From: Komagataeibacter saccharivorans
Lineage (GTDB): Bacteria > Pseudomonadota > Alphaproteobacteria > Acetobacterales > Acetobacteraceae
NCBI RefSeq assembly: GCF_003207825.1
Contig: NZ_NKTY01000009.1
Span: forward strand, 42,896 to 106,895
Direction: 5' to 3'
Length of the DNA: 64,000 bases
The position numbers were made by a program, and so were the translations under genes. This document shows positions 26,993 to 36,585 of this stretch, one piece after another. Each line of letters opens with the position of its first letter. Position 1 is the stretch's first letter. The notes under the pieces were generated by a model, which was not told where the DNA came from, ran no database searches, and saw only the letters and a program-made list of their open reading frames with translations.

Positions 26993-27001
26993 GGCCTGTT
27001 A

Positions 27002-27865
27002 CGGCGTGTCGTCAGTTAAGCAGGATGATGATTGAGGCGAACTGCACGGCTGCGAGGAAGGTCGATTTCAGTTTATCGTAGCGGGTTGCGATAGCGCGAA
27101 ACTGCTTGAGTTTATTGAAGAACCTCTCAACAAGGTTCCGTTCGCGGTAGAGAGAAAAATCGGTTTTCCGTCGTGTCGTTCTGTTGTGTTTTGGCGGGAT
27201 GACCGGGGTAATCCCGCGCTGTATCAGCCGATCGATCAACCTGTCCGCGTCATACGCCCTGTCAGCAAGGAAAGCATCCGGGTCGATGTTTTCCAGAAGC
27301 GGTTCCGCCTGGGTGATATCGGCATCCTGTCCCGGTGTGATGCCGAGTTCCACCGGATTGCCCAGAGCGTCGCAGATGGCATGGATCTTTGTAGTCAACC
27401 CGCCTCGTGATCGTCCGATGGCCTGATCCGTGCCCCTTTTTTGAGAGCTCCGGCACTATGCTGATGCGCCCGGACAATTGTGCTGTCGATCATCATGTAT
27501 TCGTTGTCGTGATCAGCGGCCAGATAACGAAATATCCGTTCGATGACGCCGCTTTCACACCAGCGGCGCAGACGCCGGTGCACGTTTTTCCAGTCCCCGA
27601 AACGGGCAGGAAGGTCGCGCCATGGAATACCCGCGCGATAGCGATACAGCACCGCCTCCACGAACAGACGGTTGTCCACCGCAGTGCCGCCGACATAGCC
27701 TTCTCGACCGGGAAGAAGATCCTTTATCCGCTCCCACTGGTCATCGCGTAAACTATAGCGCCGCATCTGTCTGTCTCCCTCAAAAAACGGGAAAACAGTC
27801 AGCACACGCAGACACAAAGTACAACCCTCACGTGCCACACTCAGGGCTTAACTGACGACACGCCC
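27002..27865 (-). mobile_element. IS5-family (IS427-like) insertion sequence, second element
   Basis: Perfect 18-base inverted repeats GGCGTGTCGTCAGTTAAG lie at 27003-27020 and, as complement, at 27847-27864; TA flanks both ends (27000-27001, 27866-27867). The element is about 864 bases, is a different IS from its left neighbour, and sits only 12 bases from it, within the original stop codon of the thioesterase gene. Confidence 0.86.
27012..27838 (-). CDS. IS5-family transposase made by -1 frameshift
   Basis: The first frame (from about 27769 or 27838) gives MRRYSLRDDQWERIKDLLPGR, GIPWRDLPARFGDWKNVHRR and YMMIDSTIVRAHQHSAGALKKG. The second frame, one base back, continues with TTKIHAICDALGNPVE, FLADRAYDADRLID and ERFFNKLKQFRAIATRYDK to the stop at 27012. 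The junction has an AAAAAAGGGG slippery run near 27440. All three DDE regions are present, so the transposase is probably active. Confidence 0.84.
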
Positions 27866-27932
27866 TAGGTAAATTTCAAAATAATACAGACACTTTATAT
27901 TTATGCATGCCCATTCCTGAACAGTACGGTTT

Positions 27933-28406
27933 CTACTCTATTCCAAGTCTATCCAGATTTTTGATAATATGGCGTAGGGTTTTTACAAACGCCTGTAGCT
28001 GTTCCTGGTTCAGGCCCTCCATGGCCCGGATGGTCTGACGGGCGACAACAGGCGTCAGCCTGTCAAGCAGCTTACGACCTTCCGGGGTCAAGGTGACAAT
28101 GGTCACGCGGTTGTCATCAGGGGACAGGAAGGTCGTCACAAGCTGCATCTGCGCCATGCGCTCGATCAGTCGCCCGACCGTATTGCGCTTGATCAACGCA
28201 TGCTGCGCCAGGCCGGAAATACTGATATTTTCCTGCGCGCGCAGGACAGTCAGTATGCGATAGATACTTTTATTGACGCCGTTTTTTACAAGAACGGCTT
28301 CCACATCTTCGTGATACTGAAAATCCGCATGCGCGATCAGATAGAAAGGGGATCCGAACAGGTCGAAGTCATGCGCGGCGGGATCTAGTATGACGTTCTT
28401 GTTCAC
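27933..28406 (-). CDS. MarR family transcriptional regulator
   Basis: A 157-residue winged-helix protein. Its HTH reads KSIYRILTVLRAQENISISGLAQHALIKRNTVGRLIERMAQMQLV, the wing is SPDDNRVTIVTLTPEG, and terminal helices serve dimerisation. It lies 103 bases upstream of (and reads in the same direction as) nothing further; its 3' end faces the IS block and its start faces the aminotransferase stop, with all neighbours on the minus strand. It is a good candidate regulator of the ior/aminobenzoyl-CoA island; MarR regulators control known auxin-degradation loci, which is the basis of this suggestion. Confidence 0.88.
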   Translation of the reverse strand: MNKNVILDPAAHDFDLFGSPFYLIAHADFQYHEDVEAVLVKNGVNKSIYRILTVLRAQENISISGLAQHALIKRNTVGRLIERMAQMQLVTTFLSPDDNRVTIVTLTPEGRKLLDRLTPVVARQTIRAMEGLNQEQLQAFVKTLRHIIKNLDRLGIE

Positions 28407-28509
28407 GGGCAGCTCTGTATCGGGTTTATGAAAACAGGCTGAACATAGTCGTTAATGCGGCGCACGTCACGTTCAACCTGTCATGCGGCGAAATGCCGGA
28501 TCGACGCTT

Positions 28510-29682
<1,173 letters not shown>

Positions 29683-29763
29683 GATCAGGTTCCGTCAGAA
29701 AGTTCGGAATGCGCGGCACGCTCATCACGTGCCGCGCTACCAGTTTTGTGAAAATCCGCGCGT

Positions 29764-31065
29764 CTATGCCGCGGGTCGTTTTATCATCTGCGTGACGCGC
29801 GCACGCAGGCGCGCGGCGGTCATGATCAGGCGTGGCACATGGCGCAGCAGCATAAACCCCGGCACTACCCGGGGGCGGCTGGTCGGCAGGCGCGGCAGAT
29901 CCCGCCCGGCAGAGAGAATCCAGTTGGCCGCATCACCACCCGCCAGCGTGTTGATGGCCAGGCCGCGTCCGTTGCACGCCTGAATGGCCAGTAGCCCTTC
30001 ATCCAGGATCGGCATGCGCGGCACGCAGTCACTGCGCAGCCATGCGGTGCCCGTCCAGGCGAATTCCAGCGGCAACCGTTCCCAGCCGGGAATGGCCTTT
30101 TCCAGCCGGTCGTTAATGCTGCCTTCAATCCGTGCCCAATCAAAATGCTCGGGCGCGGGTGCTGCCGTAATCAGGTGGCCTTCGGTGTCAAAACGGATGG
30201 AAAAGACATCGGTGGCAAGATCCGTCAGGGCGTGGCGCTGGGGCAGGATGACTTTCCGCAGGGCAGGGGAGACGGGCGCGGTGGCCACCTCCAGCACCGG
30301 CAGGGGAAGCACCGCATGACGCAGCGCGCGGTGGAGGAACTGGTTGCCGCCATTTGCCGCCAGAATGACGTTGCGCGCCACGAATTCCCCACCGGGAAAA
30401 CTTACCAGCCAGCGCGCAGCCCCATTACCCGTATCCCGCGTGACGGAGGTTACGCGGCAATTGTTGAAGACCCGGCCACCTTCTTCCACAATGCGCCGGC
30501 CCAGTTCATCGGCATAGGCCGCAGGGTTCACGCCGCCACCACTGCGGTCGAGGACGGCTCCGGCATATCCCTGACATCCGGTCAGTTGTGCTGTCTGTTT
30601 CGCATCCAGCAGGGACATGTCCTGCCGCCATGCCTGCCAGTCCGCCACTGTCTGGCGTTCACGCTGACCATTACCGAAAAACGGCGCGAGAAACCCGTTG
30701 GGCATGGCGCCGCAGGCAAGATTCTGTTCCCGGATCAGGGCAAATGTTTCGCGCGGGGAGGCAGCGACCGCTTCCAGAAGGCGGCTGCCTTCCGCCTTGC
30801 CCAGACGTTTCATGATGGAAGCGGGCGTATTGCGCACAAGCTGGCCGGTAATGATACCGGCACTGGCGCGCGTAGCCAGCCCCAGGGCAGTTCCCGCATT
30901 GAGAACAGCCACGTCATGCCCGTTGCGGGCCAGATGGAACGCAGTGGACAGACCGGCAATGCCGCCACCGATCACAACGGTTTCAGCCTGCTGGCGGCCA
31001 CGTCCGTGCGGAATATCCAGTGTGGCGCTGCCCTGCCACAGCGGCCGCTCTGCTGAGGGGGCCAT
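29764..31065 (-). CDS. FAD-dependent oxidoreductase (D-amino-acid dehydrogenase / DAO family)
   Basis: A 433-residue flavoprotein. The dinucleotide site is ETVVIGGGIAGLSTAFHLARNGHDVAVLNA (about 28-57), and the family signature SAGIITGQL follows. A substrate-domain stretch ends with the second FAD motif IQACNGRGLAINTLAGG. It oxidises the C-N bond of amino acids or amines in related proteins. Its start overlaps the DUF3830 stop by one base (TGATG), and the aminotransferase gene follows 82 bases later, so the three form an operon divergent from iorA. The C-terminal 40 residues are basic with RARVTQMIKR, and may touch the membrane. Substrate unknown. Confidence 0.85.
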   Translation of the reverse strand: MAPSAERPLWQGSATLDIPHGRGRQQAETVVIGGGIAGLSTAFHLARNGHDVAVLNAGTALGLATRASAGIITGQLVRNTPASIMKRLGKAEGSRLLEAVAASPRETFALIREQNLACGAMPNGFLAPFFGNGQRERQTVADWQAWRQDMSLLDAKQTAQLTGCQGYAGAVLDRSGGGVNPAAYADELGRRIVEEGGRVFNNCRVTSVTRDTGNGAARWLVSFPGGEFVARNVILAANGGNQFLHRALRHAVLPLPVLEVATAPVSPALRKVILPQRHALTDLATDVFSIRFDTEGHLITAAPAPEHFDWARIEGSINDRLEKAIPGWERLPLEFAWTGTAWLRSDCVPRMPILDEGLLAIQACNGRGLAINTLAGGDAANWILSAGRDLPRLPTSRPRVVPGFMLLRHVPRLIMTAARLRARVTQMIKRPAA

Positions 31066-31553
31066 CAGTTCCGGCTCGTGGCTTCAAAGGTCAGTCTGCA
31101 ACTGCCATTCCTGCGGATGGCACCGCATCCTTCCCGAAGGGCTGCCAGATCTTCCGGCACCACGCGGGCGCAGACGGAACCCATGATCCAGCCCATAGGC
31201 ATGAGCATTCGCCCGCCCGGACCGTAAAAAATGCCAATATCAAAAAAATCGGCGTCCGGCGCGCCCTTCCATGTACCCTTTGGTGCGAATACTGTGGCGA
31301 TTTCGCCCATATCGGGAAAACTGGTGGCATTTTCCGGCGGCAGGTCGATTACAGTGCCCTGTGGCAGGCTGTCACCCACGACGGGGCATGAGATTTCCGG
31401 CCCCGTCCACATGGCATGGATTGCGCCATGGTCACCGCCCTGCTGCGCGATGCGCCACAGCATTTCGGCGTGACGGGGCGCTTCCTTGTCCAGTAACTGG
31501 AACCGTGCGGTCAGTGCTGATTTTTCTTCTTTAACAGTAATGAAACGGGTCAT
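31065..31553 (-). CDS. DUF3830 family protein (cyclophilin-like)
   Basis: A 162-residue protein resembling DUF3830, a cyclophilin-like family found next to amino-acid and amide catabolic genes. Supporting segments are FQLLDKEAPRHAEMLW, AIHAMWTGPEISCPV, PGDIAYxx-like PPENATSFPDMGEIATVF and FFDIGIFYGPGGRMLMPMGW. No catalytic residues are known. It is the first gene of the leftward operon and is translationally coupled to the FAD oxidoreductase. Its role may be binding of the substrate or product of that pathway; no function can be assigned. Confidence 0.7.
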   Translation of the reverse strand: MTRFITVKEEKSALTARFQLLDKEAPRHAEMLWRIAQQGGDHGAIHAMWTGPEISCPVVGDSLPQGTVIDLPPENATSFPDMGEIATVFAPKGTWKGAPDADFFDIGIFYGPGGRMLMPMGWIMGSVCARVVPEDLAALREGCGAIRRNGSCRLTFEATSRN

Positions 31554-31932
31554 GTCAGGGCATATCCATTAACCAGGGTCAGCATAATATTATAACCAAA
31601 ATCACATGATGTCGATCGTTTTATGTAGCATCCGGCCGGAAAAGCTGGCAGGATCATGAATGGATGCGGCGTGCGCAAAACAGACGGGGACAGGTACGTG
31701 TCCCGTCTCGCCGTTCGCGAGCTTCAGCCGATTTCTGTCGGGGCCGGGAATACAAATCGGCATCAGACAGGTCATGAAATTATTTTTTGGACGCAACGTT
31801 TCCCGCCGGAAGTAACGGGCATGCGCCCCGGAGGGGGATAAAAATTCATTTCGACATCGAACAGTAAATGGTTGAAGCCGAAATATCTTATGTGCTAACT
31901 ATTTTTCATATCTGAACGAGGAGCGGGACATC
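31554..31932. promoter_or_regulatory. Divergent intergenic region between DUF3830 operon and iorA
   Basis: No gene is supported in these 379 bases, which must hold the promoters of both directions. A perfect palindrome ATAATATTAT lies at 31584-31593 near the leftward operon. A TATCTTA half-site at 31884-31890, about 45 bases before iorA, matches the arm of the palindrome in front of the SDR gene at 38974. Confidence 0.5.
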
Positions 31933-34101
31933 ATGGCAGAGCGGTCGTTTGCGCTTGAAGTGCAGGATCTGCGCATTGGTGCCGGAGAAACCTTCCGGGG
32001 CGAAGGAATACTCGCCATAACCAAGGCCCTGTTGCAGTCGGGCGTGGGTTATGTGGCAGGCTATCAGGGCGCGCCTATTTCCCACCTGATGGATGTGCTG
32101 TCGGACGCGCAGGACCTGCTGGCGGAACTGGACGTACATTTTGAATCAAGTGCCAGCGAGGCAACGGCCGCTGCCACACTGGCCGCTTCCGTCATGTATC
32201 CCATCCGTGGTGCGGTGACATGGAAATCCACCGCAGGTACCAATGTGGCATCCGATGCGCTTTCCAACCTGTCTTCGGGCGGGGTGAAGGGGGGCGCGCT
32301 CATCATCATCGGTGAGGATTATGGTGAGGGCTCCTCGATCATGCAGGAGCGTTCCTATGCATTCGCCATGAAATCCCAGATGTGGCTTCTCGATCCCCGC
32401 CCTTCGCTGCCCTGTATCGTCGATATGGTGGAGAAGGGGTTCGAACTGTCCGAAGCCTCCAGCACGCCGGTCATGCTCCAGGTCCGGATCAGAAGCTGCC
32501 ACCTGCACGGCACATTCGTAGCCAGGGATAACAGGCGGCCCATAATGACGCTGGATGAAGCGACACGCAGCCCCCGGCGTGATCTTTCGCGCATCGTGCT
32601 CCCGCCCGCGGCCTATGTTCAGGAAGCCGAAAAGCTGGAACAGCGCTGGCCAGCCGCCGTGCAGTATATCAGGGAGCACAGGCTTAACGAATTTTTTGAC
32701 CAGCCGGATGCAGATGTCGGGCTGATCCTGCTGGGTGGCCTGTACAACAATACACTGCGTGCCCTGATGCGGCTGGGTCTGGCTGATCTGTATGGCAAGA
32801 CGGACATCCCGCTTTACGTCATGAACGTTGCCTATCCGGTCATTGATGACGAGGTCGTGGAATTCTGTCGCGGCAAGAAAAGCGTTCTGGTCATCGAGGA
32901 AGGCCAGCCCGACTATATCGAACAGGCCATCGGCCGGATCCTGCACCGCGCCCGGATTGACTGCACCCTGCACGGCAAGGACATGCTGCCCATGGGGGGC
33001 GAATATACCGTGGGCGTGCTGACCGACGGGCTGCGCAACCTGTTCGTGGCGGATGCGCCCGATCTGCTTGACGGCACGGCACGGGCCACCAACCAGCCTC
33101 CCATCACATGTACTCCGCAGATCGCGGCGCTGAAAGACAGCGTTCCCGCCCGTCCCGCCGGATTTTGCACCGGCTGCCCGGAGCGGCCGATCTTTGCCGC
33201 CATGAAACTGGTGGAAAAGGAACTGGGGCCACATCACATCGCGTCGGATATCGGCTGCCATCTTTTTTCCATCCTGCCGCCCTTCAACCTTGGCGCGACG
33301 ACCATGGGCTACGGACTGGCGCCGGCTTCCGCCTCGGCCTTCAGCGGGGACAGCCGTCGCAAGGAGCGCGAGCGCAAACGCACGATTGCCGTAATGGGCG
33401 ACGGCGGCTTCTGGCATAACGGGCTGACCAGCGGTATCGGGAACGCGGTTTTCAATAAAAACGATGATGTCACCATCATTGTCGATAATTATTATTCCGC
33501 CGCCACGGGCGGACAGGACATCCCGTCCTCGCGCTCGACCCCCGCCAGTCGGTCCACCCACCATCCGATCTCCAGGGCGATCAAGGGGGTGGGCGTGAAA
33601 TGGGTGCGGGAAATCGATCACACCTATGATGTCGGCCGGATGCGCGAGGTGCTGAACGAAGCCCTGACCACGCGCGAAAGCGGGCCGAAGGTGATCGTGG
33701 CATCTTCGGAATGCATGCTCAATCGCCAGCGGCGCGAAAAGCCCCTGAAGCGCAAGGCGCTGAAGGACGGCAAGCGGGTGGTCACCCAGCGTTTTGGCGT
33801 GGATGAGGACGTCTGCACCGGCGATCATGAATGTATCCGGCTGTCCGGCTGCCCCTCCCTGTCGGTCAAGCCATCGGGGGACCCGCTGAAAGAGGACCCG
33901 GTCGCCAGCATTGACCAGAGCTGTGTCGCCTGCGGCAACTGTGGCGAGGTGGCGGATGCCGCCGTTCTGTGCCCCTCCTTCTATCGTGCGGATGCAGTGG
34001 TCAATGCAGCGCGGTCGGAGCGGTGGAAACACCGCATCCGTTCAGCACTCATTGCGTCCGTCCAGCGGTGGCGCGAAGCGCGCCGTCCGGTATTCAGCTG
34101 A
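31933..34101 (+). CDS. iorA: Indolepyruvate-ferredoxin-oxidoreductase-type 2-oxoacid oxidoreductase, alpha subunit
   Basis: A 722-residue TPP- and Fe-S-dependent enzyme that oxidatively decarboxylates aryl 2-oxoacids to acyl-CoA. The N-terminal pyrimidine-binding domain (GEGILAITKALLQSGVGYVAGYQGAP) is followed by a linking domain and the TPP-binding domain (CTGCPERPIFAAM; MGDGGFWHNGLTSGIGNAVFNK; VDNYYSAATGGQD). A C-terminal ferredoxin-like domain has two Cys groups, CTGDHECIRLSGCP and CVACGNCGEVADAAVLCP. A GAGGAG ribosome site precedes ATG 31933. iorB follows after 48 bases. With a cyclase-family hydrolase and an aminobenzoyl-CoA enzyme next door, isatinate (2-aminophenylglyoxylate) is an attractive substrate besides indolepyruvate; that is inference. 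Confidence 0.9.
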   Translation: MAERSFALEVQDLRIGAGETFRGEGILAITKALLQSGVGYVAGYQGAPISHLMDVLSDAQDLLAELDVHFESSASEATAAATLAASVMYPIRGAVTWKSTAGTNVASDALSNLSSGGVKGGALIIIGEDYGEGSSIMQERSYAFAMKSQMWLLDPRPSLPCIVDMVEKGFELSEASSTPVMLQVRIRSCHLHGTFVARDNRRPIMTLDEATRSPRRDLSRIVLPPAAYVQEAEKLEQRWPAAVQYIREHRLNEFFDQPDADVGLILLGGLYNNTLRALMRLGLADLYGKTDIPLYVMNVAYPVIDDEVVEFCRGKKSVLVIEEGQPDYIEQAIGRILHRARIDCTLHGKDMLPMGGEYTVGVLTDGLRNLFVADAPDLLDGTARATNQPPITCTPQIAALKDSVPARPAGFCTGCPERPIFAAMKLVEKELGPHHIASDIGCHLFSILPPFNLGATTMGYGLAPASASAFSGDSRRKERERKRTIAVMGDGGFWHNGLTSGIGNAVFNKNDDVTIIVDNYYSAATGGQDIPSSRSTPASRSTHHPISRAIKGVGVKWVREIDHTYDVGRMREVLNEALTTRESGPKVIVASSECMLNRQRREKPLKRKALKDGKRVVTQRFGVDEDVCTGDHECIRLSGCPSLSVKPSGDPLKEDPVASIDQSCVACGNCGEVADAAVLCPSFYRADAVVNAARSERWKHRIRSALIASVQRWREARRPVFS

Positions 34102-34149
34102 CGTCCGGCCATCGCCCCATCTGGTAGCTGTACAGGATCAACATTTTTC

Positions 34150-35706
34150 ATGACCGTTCTTTTACGAGAAAACTCCGCGGCCGTTGCGACAAAACCGATT
34201 TCAATAGCCGTCTGCGCCATGGGCGGTCAGGGCGGCGGCGTTCTGGTCAGCTGGATTGTCTCCCTTGCGGAACAATGCGGCTGGATCGCCCAGTCGACAT
34301 CGGTTCCCGGCGTGGCCCAGCGCACCGGGGCAACCATTTATTACATCGAGATCGCACCGGCCGACCCGGCAGGACGGATGCCCGTTCTGGCCCTGCTGCC
34401 CACGCCGGGGGAAGTGGACATCGTTCTGGGTGCCGAACTGATGGAAGGCGGCCGGGCCATGCTGCGTGGCCTGGTCACACCGGAACGCACGACCCTGCTC
34501 GTTTCCACCCACCGCAGCTACGCGGTGGAAGAACGCATCAATCCTGGCGACGGGCGCATAGATCCCGCGCCGGTGTATGACGCCGCGGCCTTTGCCGCAA
34601 AAAAAGTCATCGCCTTTGACATGGAGCAGGTGGCGAAAGAGGCGCGCAGCGTCATTTCCGCCGTCATGCTGGGGGCACTGGCGGCCAGTAATGCCCTTCC
34701 ATTTCCACGCAAAGCGTTCGAGGATGCAATCCGCAATGGCGGGATCGGGGTCAAGCCAAGCTTGGCCGCCTTTGACCGTGGCTTTGCGCGCACCACCGGC
34801 GATATGCCCGAACCCGCCCACCCCGTTGCGGTGGAGCAGGCGGTGGCCCCGTTCAGCCCGTCGGGCGTGGCGGCTTTCGATGCGCTGCTGCACGCCGCGG
34901 CCGGGCTGCCTTCCGGTGCCGCCACCATGCTTGATGCCGGACTGCGGCGCGTGGCGGATTTTCAGGATGTTGCGTATGCAGACGCCTATCTGGCGCTTGT
35001 GCGTGAGTTTGCGCTGAAGGAACGCGCGCAGGGCATGCCTGAGCTGACGATCGAAGCCGCGCGCCATATTGCCAACGCCATGGCCTATGACGACGTGATC
35101 CGGGTGGCAGATCTCAAGACCCGCCGGACCCGCTTTTCCCGCATTGCGGCGGAAATGGGTGTAGCCGCCGGTCAGCCGCTTTCCATTACCGAATTCATGC
35201 ATCCGCGCGTTGAGGAAGTGCTGGGCCTGCTGCCATCCGGCCTTGCCCTGATGCTGGAAAAAACCGGGTTGGGCAGACTGCTCATGGGGCGGTTCCTTCG
35301 CAGGGGCTGGCGGGTGCGGACCGACCGACTGCGCTGGTTCGTGCTGTTGTCCATTACTGCCGAACTCTATCGCCTGCGCCCTGTTTCGCTGCGCCACAAA
35401 CGCGAAATGCGCCATCGGGACGAATGGCTCGACCTGACCCGCGCCGCGCTGGAACAGGATTACGATTTCGGTGTCGAGGTGCTGCGCTGCAGGCGTCTGG
35501 TCAAGGGTTACAGCGACACCCACGCCCGCGGCCTGTCCAAATTCGATCGGGTCATGACGGCGGTTGGCGTCATGGTCGACAGGCCGCTGCTGCAGGGCAG
35601 GGCGGCGGTATGGACCCGGCTGCTGCGAGAAGCCGCCCTGAAAGACCCGGAAGGCACGGCGCTGGAGGCCGCACTGGCCCGCTTCCAGCGCGGCGCCATG
35701 GCATAG
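34150..35706 (+). CDS. iorB: Indolepyruvate-type oxidoreductase beta-subunit family protein
   Basis: A 518-residue partner of IorA. The N-terminal gamma-type domain (about 15-210) reads ISIAVCAMGGQGGGVLVSWIV, TSVPGVAQRTGATIYYIEI and DIVLGAELMEGGRAML, as in IorB. A long C-terminal all-helical extension (about 230-518) is typical of the proteobacterial long-form beta subunit (DUF6537-like). In related clusters the two subunits lie together. The next gene starts 12 bases after its stop. It shares the active site with IorA and probably binds CoA; electrons pass to ferredoxin. Confidence 0.87.
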   Translation: MTVLLRENSAAVATKPISIAVCAMGGQGGGVLVSWIVSLAEQCGWIAQSTSVPGVAQRTGATIYYIEIAPADPAGRMPVLALLPTPGEVDIVLGAELMEGGRAMLRGLVTPERTTLLVSTHRSYAVEERINPGDGRIDPAPVYDAAAFAAKKVIAFDMEQVAKEARSVISAVMLGALAASNALPFPRKAFEDAIRNGGIGVKPSLAAFDRGFARTTGDMPEPAHPVAVEQAVAPFSPSGVAAFDALLHAAAGLPSGAATMLDAGLRRVADFQDVAYADAYLALVREFALKERAQGMPELTIEAARHIANAMAYDDVIRVADLKTRRTRFSRIAAEMGVAAGQPLSITEFMHPRVEEVLGLLPSGLALMLEKTGLGRLLMGRFLRRGWRVRTDRLRWFVLLSITAELYRLRPVSLRHKREMRHRDEWLDLTRAALEQDYDFGVEVLRCRRLVKGYSDTHARGLSKFDRVMTAVGVMVDRPLLQGRAAVWTRLLREAALKDPEGTALEAALARFQRGAMA

Positions 35707-35718
35707 GAGAGCACGATC

Positions 35719-36492
35719 ATGTCACTTTTGCCCGAGCTGGCTGCCGGTCTTGCAAGCGGCAGCATAGAGGTGGTGGATCTTACCCACACACTGAGCGAGG
35801 ATTTCCCCACGCTGATCCTGCCCGAACCCTTTGGTCAGACACTGCCATTTTCCAGCGAAGTCATTTCCCGCTACGATGAAAACGGCATTGCGTGGTACTG
35901 GCGCAACTTTACCGTCGGGGAACATACCGGCACGCATTTTGATGCCCCGGCCCACTGGATCAGTGGCCGGAACCTGCCGGACAACACCGTCGATACCATG
36001 CCCGCCCGCGACTTCGTGGCACCGGTCAATGTCATAGACTGTGCTGCCGCCGCCGCGGAAAATCCCGATTTCCTGCTGACATGTGAACATATCCGCCAGT
36101 GGGAGGAAGCACACGGCACGATCGAACCCGGTACCTGGGTTTTCATGCGCACGGACTGGGGCAGGAGAAGCCCGGAGGATTATACCAACCGCAAGGAGGA
36201 CGGCGCGCATACGCCAGGGCCATCTGCCGAATGCATCCGTTTCCTGATTGAGGAGCGGGACATTTTTGGATTTGGAACGGAAACGATCGGCACCGACTGT
36301 GGCCAGGCCCATCTGCTTGACCCGAAATACCCCGCCCATACCCTGCTGCATGGCGCGGGCAAATATGGGTTGCAATGTCTGACCGGGCTGGACCGGCTTC
36401 CTGCGCGTGGTGCGATTGTCATGGCGGCGCCACTGAAACTGCGTGACGGATCAGGCAGCCCGCTGCGGGTCTTCGCCCTTGTAACGAGATAA
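35719..36492 (+). CDS. Cyclase-family metal hydrolase (isatin hydrolase / kynurenine formamidase type)
   Basis: A 257-residue protein of the putative-cyclase family. The metal-binding signature HTGTHFDAPAHW (HxGTHxDxPxH) is present, with DLTHTLSEDFPT at the start and FGTETIGTDCGQ and YPAHTLLHGAGKYGLQCL later. The family contains kynurenine formamidase and Mn-dependent isatin hydrolase, which opens isatin to isatinate. It lies 12 bases after iorB with a GGAGAG ribosome site, so it is part of the operon. Given iorAB upstream and the aminobenzoyl-CoA enzyme downstream, isatin hydrolase activity would make a consistent pathway. Other amidase or lactonase roles cannot be excluded. Confidence 0.85.
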   Translation: MSLLPELAAGLASGSIEVVDLTHTLSEDFPTLILPEPFGQTLPFSSEVISRYDENGIAWYWRNFTVGEHTGTHFDAPAHWISGRNLPDNTVDTMPARDFVAPVNVIDCAAAAAENPDFLLTCEHIRQWEEAHGTIEPGTWVFMRTDWGRRSPEDYTNRKEDGAHTPGPSAECIRFLIEERDIFGFGTETIGTDCGQAHLLDPKYPAHTLLHGAGKYGLQCLTGLDRLPARGAIVMAAPLKLRDGSGSPLRVFALVTR

Positions 36493-36515
36493 TATATTAA
36501 AATATCAACTGCAAT

Positions 36516-36561
36516 TCCGAAGTATTATATAAATAATTTATTTAATATATAATACTTTGGA
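36516..36561. promoter_or_regulatory. Long AT-rich inverted repeat before the aminobenzoyl-CoA enzyme gene
   Basis: Arms TCCGAAGTATTATATA (36516-36531) and TATATAATACTTTGGA (36546-36561) pair over 16 bases with one mismatch, around a 14-base spacer of A and T. The repeat ends 24 bases before the start codon at 36586. It could be a regulator operator or an intergenic hairpin; a MarR-type operator is a reasonable guess. Confidence 0.6.
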
Positions 36562-36585
36562 CCTGCCAAAAAAAGGAATGTCTGG

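Noticed and set aside
32146..34032. Long open frame on the minus strand opposite iorA
   Set aside because: It is a mirror frame of a GC-rich gene: no domain is recognisable, and iorA on the plus strand has clear motifs through the same interval.
34201..35523. Long minus-strand open frame opposite iorB
   Set aside because: Same reason: a shadow of iorB with His/Arg/Gln-rich composition and no ribosome site.
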